Source: Takakia lepidozioides (taxonomy: Eukaryota; Streptophyta; Takakiopsida; Takakiales; Takakiaceae). Taken from it: a DNA stretch of 64,000 bases. The notes under the pieces are model-generated. The model was not told the DNA's origin. It searched no databases and saw nothing but the letters and a program-made list of their open reading frames with translations. The position numbers were made by a program, and so were the translations under genes. Shown here in pieces: positions 43,454-53,278 of this stretch (its first letter is position 1; each line of letters starts with the position of its first letter). Where the stretch lies: contig CM060731.1 in assembly GCA_030704615.1 (NCBI GenBank), forward strand, positions 55,660,221 to 55,724,220. The letters are read 5' to 3'.

Positions 43454-44963
43454 CTCTTGCGCTCAATTTCCCTCCATTTTCTTGATCATTTCTCTGGTTT
43501 TCTATTGGCTGTATCTGCTGTGACTGGATTTTAACTTTTATCTTCTTTAGTGGACTTTCCCTGTTGGATAGTCCACTAGGATCACACATGCGACATGAAT
43601 TCGGCTTTTCTGTACTTGCCGTTCGTTCCGTTTCCCTTTTTCCGTATTCATTAATGGGCCTGGCTTTCATCCCTTTTGACGGCCGTTCTTGTCTTCTTTC
43701 TTTTTGACACCTGTCCTTGCACTTCATTGTCTGCTGTGTGTCGCGCCCTGACCTCCACGTGTCTATTTTTAAAGTAATTTCCGTTTCCTCTTCCGTCATC
43801 CATTTTCCTGAAGTTATTATGTGTCCACTTGTCACTGATTCTATGGATGGTGTAACTTTAGTAGGCTGTGTTGAGCTGTGACAGGCTGTGTCATACTGTG
43901 TTACGCTGTGATAGGCTGTGATGCACTGTGGTAAGCTGTGATAGGCTGTGACACGCTGTGGTAGGTTGTGATAGGCTGTGTTGCGCCGTGCTGGGCTGTG
44001 ATAAGCTGTGTTGCGCCTTGCTGGGCTGTGATAGGTTGTGTCACGTCGTGATGGGCTGTGATAGGCTGTGTTACGCCTTGCTGGGCTGTGATAGGTTGTG
44101 TCACGTCGTGATGGGCTGTGATAGGCTGTGTCACGTCGTGATGGGCTGTGATAGGCTGTGTTGCGCCTTGATGGGCTGTGATAGGCTGTGTCACGTTTGT
44201 TTTGCCCACCCTGGTCATATATGCTGGGCCTAGCGACAAGTGTTCCATACTCCGTTCGTAACACTGGTGCAGTCCGTGACTGTTCTTGCGGTTCTATATG
44301 CAAATCATGCTGCAGGGGTTTGTCATGGATACCACTATACCCCTTCAACTTATTTGCATTGACTCTTCCCAGCATTTCTTTGTTAATGGTTTGTAACATG
44401 GCGGTGTTGTTATCATACATCTTTTGTATGACATAAGGTCCTTTCCACGGTGATTTTAGCTTATAAGCTTCAATCTTTCCTTTCTTCTGCAACCATAGAA
44501 CCAAATCCCCCGTCTTAAAAGTCTTTATCTTGCCTTCATCAAACTGTTCCTTTCGCTTCATCTGAATTCTGGTCATATTATCAGCTGCATCAGCACGTAC
44601 TTCTTCCACATGGTATAATTCATGTTTCCTGACCTTGATGGAGTCTTGCAATTCCATTCTTTTTCCCCACTCCGTTCTCATGGTAGGTAACAGGAATTCC
44701 ACTGGAAGTAAGGCTTCCATACCATAAACTAATTGGAATGGTGTATACTTAGTGGTGACTTTATATGAAGTCCTGTATGACCATAAAGCTGTCAGCAGCT
44801 TTGTATCCCAATCCGTTCTGTTTGCATTGACTATCTTAGCCAAAATAGTACATAGTATTTTGTTGGTAGCCTCTGCCTGCCCATTACCATGTGGGTAATA
44901 TGTTGTACTCTTTCTATGCACAATCATAAACTCTTTAGTCAACAACTCAATGGTCTCATTCAT
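43454..44963 (-). CDS. Integrase C-terminal part and repeat linker, copy C
   Basis: The frame begins inside the integrase core (ETIELLTKEFMIVHRKSTTYYP, then GNGQAE with the catalytic Glu) and proceeds through SPWKGPYVIQKMYDN and NANKLKGYSG. It enters the minisatellite-encoded repeats and a basic region with CRMCDPSG, and continues without a stop into the extension. A one-base loss near 45040 separates it from the upstream frame. Confidence 0.85.
43862..44205. repeat. 30-bp minisatellite inside the pol frame, copy C
   Basis: Units of 30 bp, for example GTGTCACGTCGTGATGGGCT followed by GTGATAGGCT, about seven near-exact and several decayed. Thirty is a multiple of three, so the array stays open on minus and encodes ten-residue repeats of the type YHSPSRRDTA. 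Confidence 0.95.
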
Positions 44964-44992
44964 GAAGTGACTTCCTTGATCACTGATAAATT

Positions 44993-47520
44993 CTAAGGGA
45001 CATCCAAATCGTGTAAGTATGTTCTCGTACAGGAACCTGCTGTGGACTTGGCTGTGTTGTCCCTCAAAGCTTTAGCTTCCACCCACTTTGTAGTATAATC
45101 AGTGGCTGTAATTATGTACTTGTTTCGTGTATTCTTGGATGGTGGATTAATTGGTCCAACAAAGTCTAGTCCCCATTTCTGAAATGGTTCCGTAGGCATT
45201 GTAGGATGCAAGGCCATTCTTCCAGATCTCTGCAAAGGTCCTAGCCTCTGACATTCATCACACTTCTGACAATACTCGTGTACATCTTTGAACAAAGTAG
45301 GCCACCAGTATCCTGCGAGTAGTATCTTTCTACTGGTAGTCTCTTCTCCAAAATGACCTCCAGCCACTCCTTTATGAACTTCTTCCAAGACTTTATTTAC
45401 TTCATGGTGGTACAAGCATCGTTTTAGTACTCCATCAGGTCCTAACTTATACATTCTGCTTCCTACCATAGTATAAGGTAAAGCTTTGATAGCAATTCTC
45501 TTCCTCTGCTCTTTACCATAACTAGGTGGGCACTGACCATGAGCAAGGTAGTATCTGATTGGCCACTGCCAATCTAACCATTCATCTGCACTTCCTTGCA
45601 CCTCCATTACAAATAAACTCGCATCAGGTAACTGATCTTCCACTCCTGTGGCGGCCTCTCCTGTTGTTAGTCGTGACCAATGATCTGCCACAAGATGCAA
45701 ACGGCCAGGCTTGTAAATAACCTCGAACTCAAACTCATGCAAGATTATTAACCACCTCGCTATCCTTCCACTTATCAAAGGTTTGTTCACCAGATATATC
45801 AGAGCCTGGTGATCCACATAAAACATAAACTTTCTTCCCAATAGGTAATGCCTGAATTTCTTGACTGCATAAATCATTGCCAATGCTTCTCTTTCCGTTG
45901 TACTATAGTTCCTCTCAGCACTGTTCATCAATCGGCTAGCATAGTACACAGGTGAATCTATATTCCCTGTAACATTCTGGGCTAACACCGCACCCAACGC
46001 TTCTCCTGATGCATCGCAGTGAATATGAAATACTACATGCCAGTGAGGGTTAATCAGCACAGGTGTAGTTGTTACTGACAGTGTAAGTTCCTCAAACGCC
46101 TGTTGACATTCAGCTGTCCAGGCAAACACTGCATCTTTCTTCAGAAGCTTGCTCAATGGTGCTGCTATTTGTGCATACCTTTTGACAAATCTTCTGTAAT
46201 AACTGGTTTGCCCAAGGAATCTCCTTAAACTCTTAACATTCACTGGTGGTGGAGAGACTTTAATGGACTCTGTCTTCCTGGGATCCACAAGAAGTCCCTT
46301 CTTACACACAATGTGTCCCAGAAGCACCCCTGAGTTCACACAGAAAGTACACTTCTCTGGATTCAAGCCCAGACCTCTCATCCTGCATCTGGCCAGGCAT
46401 AACTCCAATTTATGCAAGTGCTCATTCTTAGAGCTGTACACACTGAAATCATCCAAAAACACCTGCATGAAATCATCCAGATACTCATGAAAAGATTCAC
46501 TTATCACTCTCTGAAAGGTCGCTGGTGCATTACAAAGTCCAAAGGGCATGACTTTGTATGCATAAGCCCCCCAGTCTGTGATGAAAGCTGTTTTCCCTTT
46601 GTCTTCTTCTGCCACTTGCACTTGATTATAACCACTAAAGCCATCCATGAATGAGTACATCTCATGGCCTGCCACAGTGTCTAATACTGCTTCTGTGAAT
46701 GGCAAAGGGAAAGGATCTTTCTTCGTACAAGCATTCAGCTTCTTATAGTTCACACATACTCTTAGCTTGCCATTCTTCTTTGGAACTATAACAATGGGTG
46801 ACAACCAAGTTGTATACTCTATTGGGTATATAAACTTAGCCTCAGCCAACTTCTTTATCTCTTCTCCAACCTTTTGTGCGTAGTTGGGATTCATTCTATA
46901 CCTCGCCTGCTTGATTGGTACTGACCCTGGTTCCAGTTCAATCTTATGCTGACAGACTTCAGGTGGTATCCCTTTTAGATCCTCATAGCTCCAAGCAAAT
47001 ACATCTCTATATTTGATGAACAAGCTTTTAGCTTCTTCGAAGAATTCCGGCTCCAAATCAGCTCCTACTTTCACCATTCTCGGTTCCTCCTGAGTTCCCA
47101 CATTTACTTCTCTCACCTGCTCATCAGCTGTGATTGTCCAACCAGTCACCACTTCATCCTTTAAGCTCACAGTGGCTGGTTCTTCTAGGATTTCTATCTC
47201 TCCCTCATTTTCTTCATAGAAATGTGGTGGGTAACTGCTGGTTTCCTCTTCAATTGGTGTTGCCGACACTACACCACAGCAGATACCTCTTAAACAACTT
47301 AGGCTTTCCAGCCGCATCTCCGCAACCTGCTCCCATTCTGGGTGTGCAGCAAATAGGGTAGCTTCCTGCTCCTCATCCAGTCCTCCTCTCCAGTCATACT
47401 CTCTGACTCCTCGAGGTCTTCTTGTAGCAGGTAATCTACTAGATTTCTTTGTGGTAATTTGTATCTCGTGCATCCCATTATGCACAGTTAGTAACTGAGA
47501 ATTCCAGTCATGGAATACCC
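44993..47520 (-). CDS. Reverse transcriptase - RNase H - integrase core, copy C
   Basis: One open frame of roughly 840 codons after the point where E is inserted. RT has [54 protein letters not shown] and the catalytic FLDDFSVYS. RNase H has [31 protein letters not shown] and LVADHWSRL. Integrase has the zinc-binding HH/CC block (HHEV ... [11 protein letters not shown]) and the first two catalytic Asp in GLDFVG and ATDYTTKW. It ends by frameshift just before the second half of the core. The RT signature is close to plant Tat/Athila-like Ty3 lineages in my reading; a tree would be needed. Confidence 0.93.
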
Positions 47521-49660
47521 TGTAGTGTGAATGCAGGGGAGTAACATTGAAAATTTTGTTGGGCATCAAATTACAGCATTGATGAAAAAGGGAGTGCCTG
47601 GTACTAATGTCGGGAGGGAATTACCCAGGCCTACAGGTAATTCCATGGGAACACTATGCTCTTGCTCTGCCAGGACAAAATATGGCTAAGTCATAACATG
47701 CGCATTTTTCATCCTTGGAATGAATGATTTTCGTCGCGTATGTTTAACCTAGAAACTCGAGCTGAGGAAAACGAGGAGGAAGACGACGGGCAACTCTTCA
47801 CAGCTGCTGCCGTGGAGTTGTCAGGCAGGCTGGCTTGGGAACTTACACCTGCGCCATGTGAATCAGCTTGCCTTAAAGCGCGACGTTAAGGGATCTGCTT
47901 GGCATTTTGTGCAAGGAGAAGCGGTGCCTCTTTCTGCGTGGTAATAATCAATTTTGAAAGCTGAGCAGGTGCTAAGAGCGGTGCACTACCGCTGCCGCCA
48001 TTGTCTTGAAGAGTACAGTTATGAGGAGATAGAGCGCAGCAACAGCTGTTGGGGAATGAGAAGTGCAGGCTGGTGTGGATGCGACTCGGGTTATCTGTAA
48101 TTAAGACTTGTAGTTACCTTCTGTCTTAGAGCTGTAGGAGCACATCAATCCTTAGGGCAGAAGTACACATGTAGAAGGATAGGGTAGAGGTTGGCAAGCA
48201 CAAGGATGTTGCCAGCTGATGAAGCAAGCCGTCATGACATGATGAGAACTGGAATCAAGATGAGAAGAAGCGTTGAATATGGCTGATGACAGCGATGGTG
48301 AGGTGCCAGCTTAGCAGGCAGAACCACCGCTTCACACGAGTATAAGACAGATAAGTTCTAAGAGTGTTGGGTCTCTTTTTGGGCACTTAGGAATGACTTT
48401 GTGAAGTTTTTGGAACTGTCTCTTGTATCTGCTGAAGGGGACAGAAATGTGAGGAGTAGAAAGGCCCTTTGAAAATGGAATGAAGACACTGGAATTCAAA
48501 CCAGGATAGGGTGGAGATGGATGCACCTGTTGTTACACTGTCATTAAGAAAAAGAGAGAGGGGACAAGGATAGCTCACATCAGGGTCAGAATGGTTGCTG
48601 TTGTTGTGTTCCTTTTCTTTATTTTCAGTGTATTCAGGCACCATAAGCAAACCAGCCCTGGATGTTAAAACAGTGGAGCCAGTGTAGAACTAGCTTGGTG
48701 GATAAAGGAGAACAGGGATGGTCAGACAGAGACGGATTTGAAGAACTGAGAGGGATGACGTGGATGGGGAAGAAAAGTCAATACTGTTTTGGGGTTGTGG
48801 ATCTGATTTATAGAAGTGTTCTCAACATGTGAATGACTGAGGTTTGCATTTGAGGAGAAAAAGAGAGCTGTCAGGGTGTGTGATTTGAGATCTGTAGAAG
48901 GGTTGTGAAGCACCTTGGCCAAATAGGATCCACTTGGGGAAAGATAGTGCAAGGACCATTCACTGGAGAGAGAGAAAAAGAGAAAGACTGACAGAGGGGC
49001 AGATCATGTCTTGTAACCAAGGTTGACCTCAATGATGGATGCACTGGATGCCTGGCTGGATGTGCACTTGCATTGCATCATAGCCATGCTGTTGTAAAAA
49101 AGTGAGGAATCCACACACCAAGGAAAAAGAGAGTGAGAGAAAGAAAAAGTGAAAAGGGAGAAAGGGTTGATGAGGGATGGACATCAGGAGAGGCAAGGTC
49201 AAGAAGACATGAACCCTGAATGATCAAACTAGTGGGCCTGCAGTTCATGGCAGATCTGAGCTGTCACCCACCTAGACCGTGATCTCATTACAAAAAGGGG
49301 CTTCCGACGTGTTGCAGACCAAGGGAACTGCCCACAAGGGCAGTGTTTATCACTGACATAGGGCTGATTGCATCACTGAATACATCGTGGCAGCATAGTT
49401 GGTGCTATACCTGCAGGTAGAGGATGTTGTGTAAAAGGTAGAACCAAGAGTGAACAACAATTTGACTCCCCATCCATGTCTTCTCTTCCGCTGCGGCGTG
49501 GATGAGGATTGCTTGAACTCTGATCACAAAGGAGCTGAGGGAAACCCACAGCCAAGTGACGACAGTTGGACAGAAAAGAAGAACCTTCTTTCTTTTGCTC
49601 CGCTTAGAATGGAAGGAAGCACAATTAGAATTATACAGAAGGGGATTCACGCCCCTTCTT
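47521..49660 (+). repeat. 5' LTR of element E
   Basis: Begins TGTAGTGTGAATGCAGG and ends CCCCTTCTT directly before the primer site. It lacks the CACACTACA end present at 55401-55409. Confidence 0.92.
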
Positions 49661-49672
49661 TGGTATCAGAGC
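49661..49672 (+). promoter_or_regulatory. Primer-binding site of element E (tRNA-iMet)
   Basis: TGGTATCAGAGC, immediately after the LTR, as in D and F. Confidence 0.92.
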
Positions 49673-49739
49673 TACGCTGGATCTTGTCTGAGAGTTGTAG
49701 GTTTTCAGTGTAGCAAGATAGGAGAGTGATTTGCGAGCA

Positions 49740-51251
49740 ATGGTGACTAACATTCCATTTTACGGAAAGAAGGATGAGGATGTTTGCAGCTGGATCCAGA
49801 ATCTGAAAAGGGATGGTGAGAGGAGGAGCTTTGACGAGCACAAGTTATTTATATCGGCAAGGCTGAATCTCAAGGCACGGGCTGACACTTGGCATCGAAT
49901 GCAAAAACCAAGGTCCATGAACTGGCATGATTTTCAAGTAGCCATAATCTTGAAATTTGGAGAAGAAGGTCAATCAAGTAAGAGTAAAGTGATGTTAGCA
50001 AGGAAGTTTGATGGGATAGATACAAATGTGGAAGAGTATGCTACAGGAATGGAGGAGAAATTGTCTCTGATTGAGAAGGATACTCACAACAGGTTCACAC
50101 CTGTGAGTTCTATTGATCATGAACCTATACCAGATCACAAAACCATGTCACGGAGGTGCTTTAGGGAGAAGAACCAAATCAGCGAAGTCCATGCAATGCT
50201 TCCTCGAGTTCTCAGCTTGAACAGCCCAAGGCAGCAAGTAGAGTGTTGCACTGCATGTCCATCAAGACAGAATCAGATCCGAAGTGAAAAGAATCACCGG
50301 CTGGGGCTGCAAGTGGGAACATGTGGAATGCAAGATTCATGCTGTGGAATGTTTGAACAATGGGAATCGAAGAGCAGCAGAAGGATGGAGTGCGAATGTG
50401 TAAGCTCTCTTGGCACAAACGTTGTGAATGTGTTTTGTGATGAGGAAGGAGAGATCATGGAAGACATCTTTTGTTCAACAGAGGATCAATCAGGTGTCAA
50501 TGAAGAGTGTACACCTAGATTGCAAGTTCCTGTGCAGTTCCCAAGGTCTTATACAAGGGCACATGTAGGGCAAGACATACCTGGGGAGTTTGGGCATGAT
50601 ACCACCAACTCCCCAAGCAATAGTGGTACAACCGGTGAAGTGAGTGTCATAAGAGAGGAAGATGTCAAGGAGTCTTGGACAGATCTGATGGAATGGGTGA
50701 AGGAAGAGTGTACTTTGCTTGCTCAAACTAGACAGGATATAGATCAAGATGCACACCTAGATCAAAACATACTTGGGGAGCTGAGAGAAGTTGCATCTCG
50801 ATTAAGAACAGACTTGGTGGAGAAGGAATTAAAGGTGAAAGATGCACGAGATGACGTTGTAGCTGCCCTAGCCCTACGGAGAGAAACTGAAGTCCAGGTG
50901 GAGAACCTAGTCATGGAAAATCAACATTTACGGTTGGCCCTCGAGAAAGCTGACCGAGAGCTGAGTGGGGCCAAAGAAGAGTGCGTGGATAAGCTCCGTG
51001 GTGATAACAAGCATCTTCAGGCAGATGTGCAACGGCTCCAGCTACTTTTGGAGTCGAGTACGTCATCAGTCAATGACATGTTCATGGGGACACCAGGTAC
51101 CCTAAGTCAGGACAAAGAAGAGGAAACAGAAGCTTCTTTGGATGTTGGACCATTGACAATGTTGGGAGAAATGAAGGGAACATGGAGTATCAAGTGTTGG
51201 AGGATTCATGCAAGGGAGAGGCCCTGCAGATTGAAGAAGAAATCTGTCTAA
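49740..51251 (+). CDS. Gag-like protein of element E with coiled coil
   Basis: About 503 codons from ATG at 49740. Residues 1-90 resemble the capsid part of D gag (IQNLKRDGERRSFDE, ARLNLKARADTWHRMQKPRS). The knuckle region is degenerate: Cys-rich, but with no intact CCHC. GTNVVNVFCDEEGEIMEDIF parallels GTNFVDVFYDDEDDVLAEMT of D gag. After about residue 340 the sequence departs from element F and has a strong heptad pattern (DLVEKELKVKDARDDVVAAL onward), likely a coiled coil. The protein ends before the cargo frame, which lies in another phase. Protease is absent. Confidence 0.8.
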   Translation: MVTNIPFYGKKDEDVCSWIQNLKRDGERRSFDEHKLFISARLNLKARADTWHRMQKPRSMNWHDFQVAIILKFGEEGQSSKSKVMLARKFDGIDTNVEEYATGMEEKLSLIEKDTHNRFTPVSSIDHEPIPDHKTMSRRCFREKNQISEVHAMLPRVLSLNSPRQQVECCTACPSRQNQIRSEKNHRLGLQVGTCGMQDSCCGMFEQWESKSSRRMECECVSSLGTNVVNVFCDEEGEIMEDIFCSTEDQSGVNEECTPRLQVPVQFPRSYTRAHVGQDIPGEFGHDTTNSPSNSGTTGEVSVIREEDVKESWTDLMEWVKEECTLLAQTRQDIDQDAHLDQNILGELREVASRLRTDLVEKELKVKDARDDVVAALALRRETEVQVENLVMENQHLRLALEKADRELSGAKEECVDKLRGDNKHLQADVQRLQLLLESSTSSVNDMFMGTPGTLSQDKEEETEASLDVGPLTMLGEMKGTWSIKCWRIHARERPCRLKKKSV

Positions 51252-51294
51252 GAGGAAAGAGCTTACAGATCACTCCAGAGATGGAAGAAGTGGT

Positions 51295-53220
51295 GTGAAA
51301 AGGAGCCTGGAAGATCGAGACCTGACAACACCTAAACTTGCACATGATGACATGAAAAGTGGAGAAGTCATTAGGGCAGGCAAAGGGGCCGAAAACCATG
51401 TGTGGAAGCCGAGAGTTTGGACATGCGAAGGCTTGCATTATGTGGAAGAGGGTCACAAGGAGAAGATGCATGACAATGAGGAGGTTCTTCCGGGAATAGA
51501 TCCGCCAAGAAAAGAGGGCAAATGGTGTCAAAAGTGGTGGCAAGGCACAAGGAGATCATTCATTGCTGACTGCAGCATACTCAGGTTCACAAGCTGTGTA
51601 CCGAAGTGTCAAGGACGGAGAGAGGGTGCTAAGGCATGGATACGACATGCTATCTTGGTGGTAATTATGTGCTGCAGGTGCCTATGGCAGACAGTGAAGA
51701 ACTGGTTGGAGCAGGCCATGCTAATGACGATTTTGTGCTGCCAATACATATGGTGTATGCAGCTCAGCAATCTGAAGCAAGGTTGTAAAAGAATGGCTGG
51801 CCCTGGTGGAAGATGGAAGCAAACATGGGCAGAGAAAGGACCTGCATACACACCAAGACACCAGCTCAAGAGGGGAGCAAGTTTGGGGAGCTGCCTTTGG
51901 CGGGTAATTTCTGTGGACATACCTGAAGGAGACAGAGATATACCAGCAGAGGTAATTCAATATAGAGGCAATGAGCTTTCTACAGATGCTGGAAATGAAG
52001 GAGAGAAGCCCAAACAGGTGACGTTCCTGTGTGTGTTGAATGCATGTGCGAACCTGGCAGACCTGGTAAAAGGCGAAGAGGTCCATGGTGACAGTATCAA
52101 ATCTGGTATTGCACCAGATATCATTATGGAGACTGCCATTGTTGACAGGTATGCCAAACGTGTGTGTGACAATATGTCTCACAGAAAAGTGGGGCCATGG
52201 AGAGTAATGATTGCAGGTTATGCCCAGCATGGCTCTGAAGCACAGACCCTGCAACTGTTTGAACAAATGAAGCAGGAAGGTATGCCACCCAATCTGCTCT
52301 CATGGAGTGCAATGATTTCAGGATATGCCCAGCATGGTTGTGAAATTCAGGCTCAGGAGATGGATGGGCAGTTGATGTGGGAGGCTATGAAGCCTACCCA
52401 TGTCACGATCACTTCTACTTACAAAGCATACACCAGCCCTGAATCTCTTAAAGAGGGCAGGCTGGTTGAAAGGGAAGAAGGAAGGCATGGTAACCAGAGG
52501 GTTGCCCATGACTTGCCACCAACAATGCAAATGAAATTGCAGCCTGCTGTTGAGGACAACCTACATGCAGGAAATGAGGCAGTACGAAAGCTGCAAGTGT
52601 CGATGGGAGCACAAGTGGTAGCTGAGATTCAAAACAAGGAGCCAGGGAGCAACAACAAAATTGGGAAACGCTGGTTTGTGTGGGAAGGAGATCAGGACCT
52701 GCCTGGCATGAACTACAAGAAGAGGAAGAAGGCATTTTCACAAATTGGATTTGCTCTGGCCAGCGGAACAAATGGACAGCCGGGACGCTGTCACTTAAAA
52801 AAGAGAAGTTGGACGACGATGCAAGCTCAGGGATGGAGCACGAAAACTGTGGCCAGGGAAGAAGGCCAAGAAATCGGCATGATGAGTTGCATGGAAACCA
52901 GGTGGTGGTGTCAGTTTGAGAACAACCCTGCTCGCACCAGCCAGACAGAAGTGGCCATGAAGATTATGAGCAGAGAGGGGTTTCCCTTTGCTGAAGGCCA
53001 AGGCATGACAATCAAAAACAATATTATGAACGGACCTCTCCAAGATATCTGGAGCAGAAACAGAAGAGGAATTAACACAATGTGCCTGTTGGGAGTACCT
53101 TATGATCCTGGAAGGGAAGCTGCACGAAGATGCAGGTTGAGAGATGGAGCAGACAAGGAATGGGTAAGAAATAGGAGGGATTTAAAACCCTTCATACCAC
53201 CAATAGGTGATCAGCCATGA
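51295..53220 (+). CDS. Captured cargo frame with PPR repeats, element E
   Basis: 641 codons open, no clear ATG at the start. From about 52010 it encodes VTFLCVLNACANLADLVKGE, VHGDSIKSGIAPDIIME, MIAGYAQHGSEAQTLQLFEQ and MISGYAQHGCEIQAQEM, which are consecutive PLS-type PPR motifs. Host PPR proteins bind organelle RNA, but this fragment has about four motifs and no E or DYW domain. The middle and C-terminal parts are Lys/Arg-rich and unrecognised. The last 35 or so codons match the end of D integrase. Relative to F, 21 bp (seven codons) are deleted in frame after DRYAKR. The preceding segment to about 51980 is unrelated to the same place in F. Confidence 0.8.
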   Translation: MKRSLEDRDLTTPKLAHDDMKSGEVIRAGKGAENHVWKPRVWTCEGLHYVEEGHKEKMHDNEEVLPGIDPPRKEGKWCQKWWQGTRRSFIADCSILRFTSCVPKCQGRREGAKAWIRHAILVVIMCCRCLWQTVKNWLEQAMLMTILCCQYIWCMQLSNLKQGCKRMAGPGGRWKQTWAEKGPAYTPRHQLKRGASLGSCLWRVISVDIPEGDRDIPAEVIQYRGNELSTDAGNEGEKPKQVTFLCVLNACANLADLVKGEEVHGDSIKSGIAPDIIMETAIVDRYAKRVCDNMSHRKVGPWRVMIAGYAQHGSEAQTLQLFEQMKQEGMPPNLLSWSAMISGYAQHGCEIQAQEMDGQLMWEAMKPTHVTITSTYKAYTSPESLKEGRLVEREEGRHGNQRVAHDLPPTMQMKLQPAVEDNLHAGNEAVRKLQVSMGAQVVAEIQNKEPGSNNKIGKRWFVWEGDQDLPGMNYKKRKKAFSQIGFALASGTNGQPGRCHLKKRSWTTMQAQGWSTKTVAREEGQEIGMMSCMETRWWCQFENNPARTSQTEVAMKIMSREGFPFAEGQGMTIKNNIMNGPLQDIWSRNRRGINTMCLLGVPYDPGREAARRCRLRDGADKEWVRNRRDLKPFIPPIGDQP

Positions 53221-53247
53221 AGGTGGTCAGTGAGGACCCTGACACTT

Positions 53248-53278
53248 AAAAGGGGAGACACACTACATATGTAGTGTG
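53248..53278 (+). promoter_or_regulatory. Polypurine tract and perfect palindrome at the 3' LTR edge (E)
   Basis: AAAAGGGGAGA (53248-53258) followed directly by CACACTACATATGTAGTGTG (53259-53278). The LTR's TG is at 53270. Same arrangement as in D. Confidence 0.85.

Larger units (their letters stand above)
38555..47520 (-). mobile_element. Type-1 Ty3/gypsy element, copy C (3' segment)
   Basis: The best-preserved type-1 copy. This segment holds the 3' LTR, the extension region, the minisatellite, integrase, RNase H and RT. It is interrupted at 47520 by element E and continues at 55410 with protease and gag. The two ACCC flanks at 47517-47520 and 55410-55413 show how the pieces rejoin. Confidence 0.93.

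Noticed and set aside
43862-44205. CRISPR-like array of regular repeats
   Set aside because: The 30-bp units abut one another with no unique spacers, stay in the pol frame and lie in a plant retrotransposon. It is a minisatellite.
51709-53043. Minus-strand frames opposite the E cargo
   Set aside because: They are shadows of the plus-strand frame and show no recognisable domain.
51295-53220. Functional host PPR gene
   Set aside because: It has about four motifs only, no targeting peptide or E/DYW domain, lies between LTRs and is repeated in element F.
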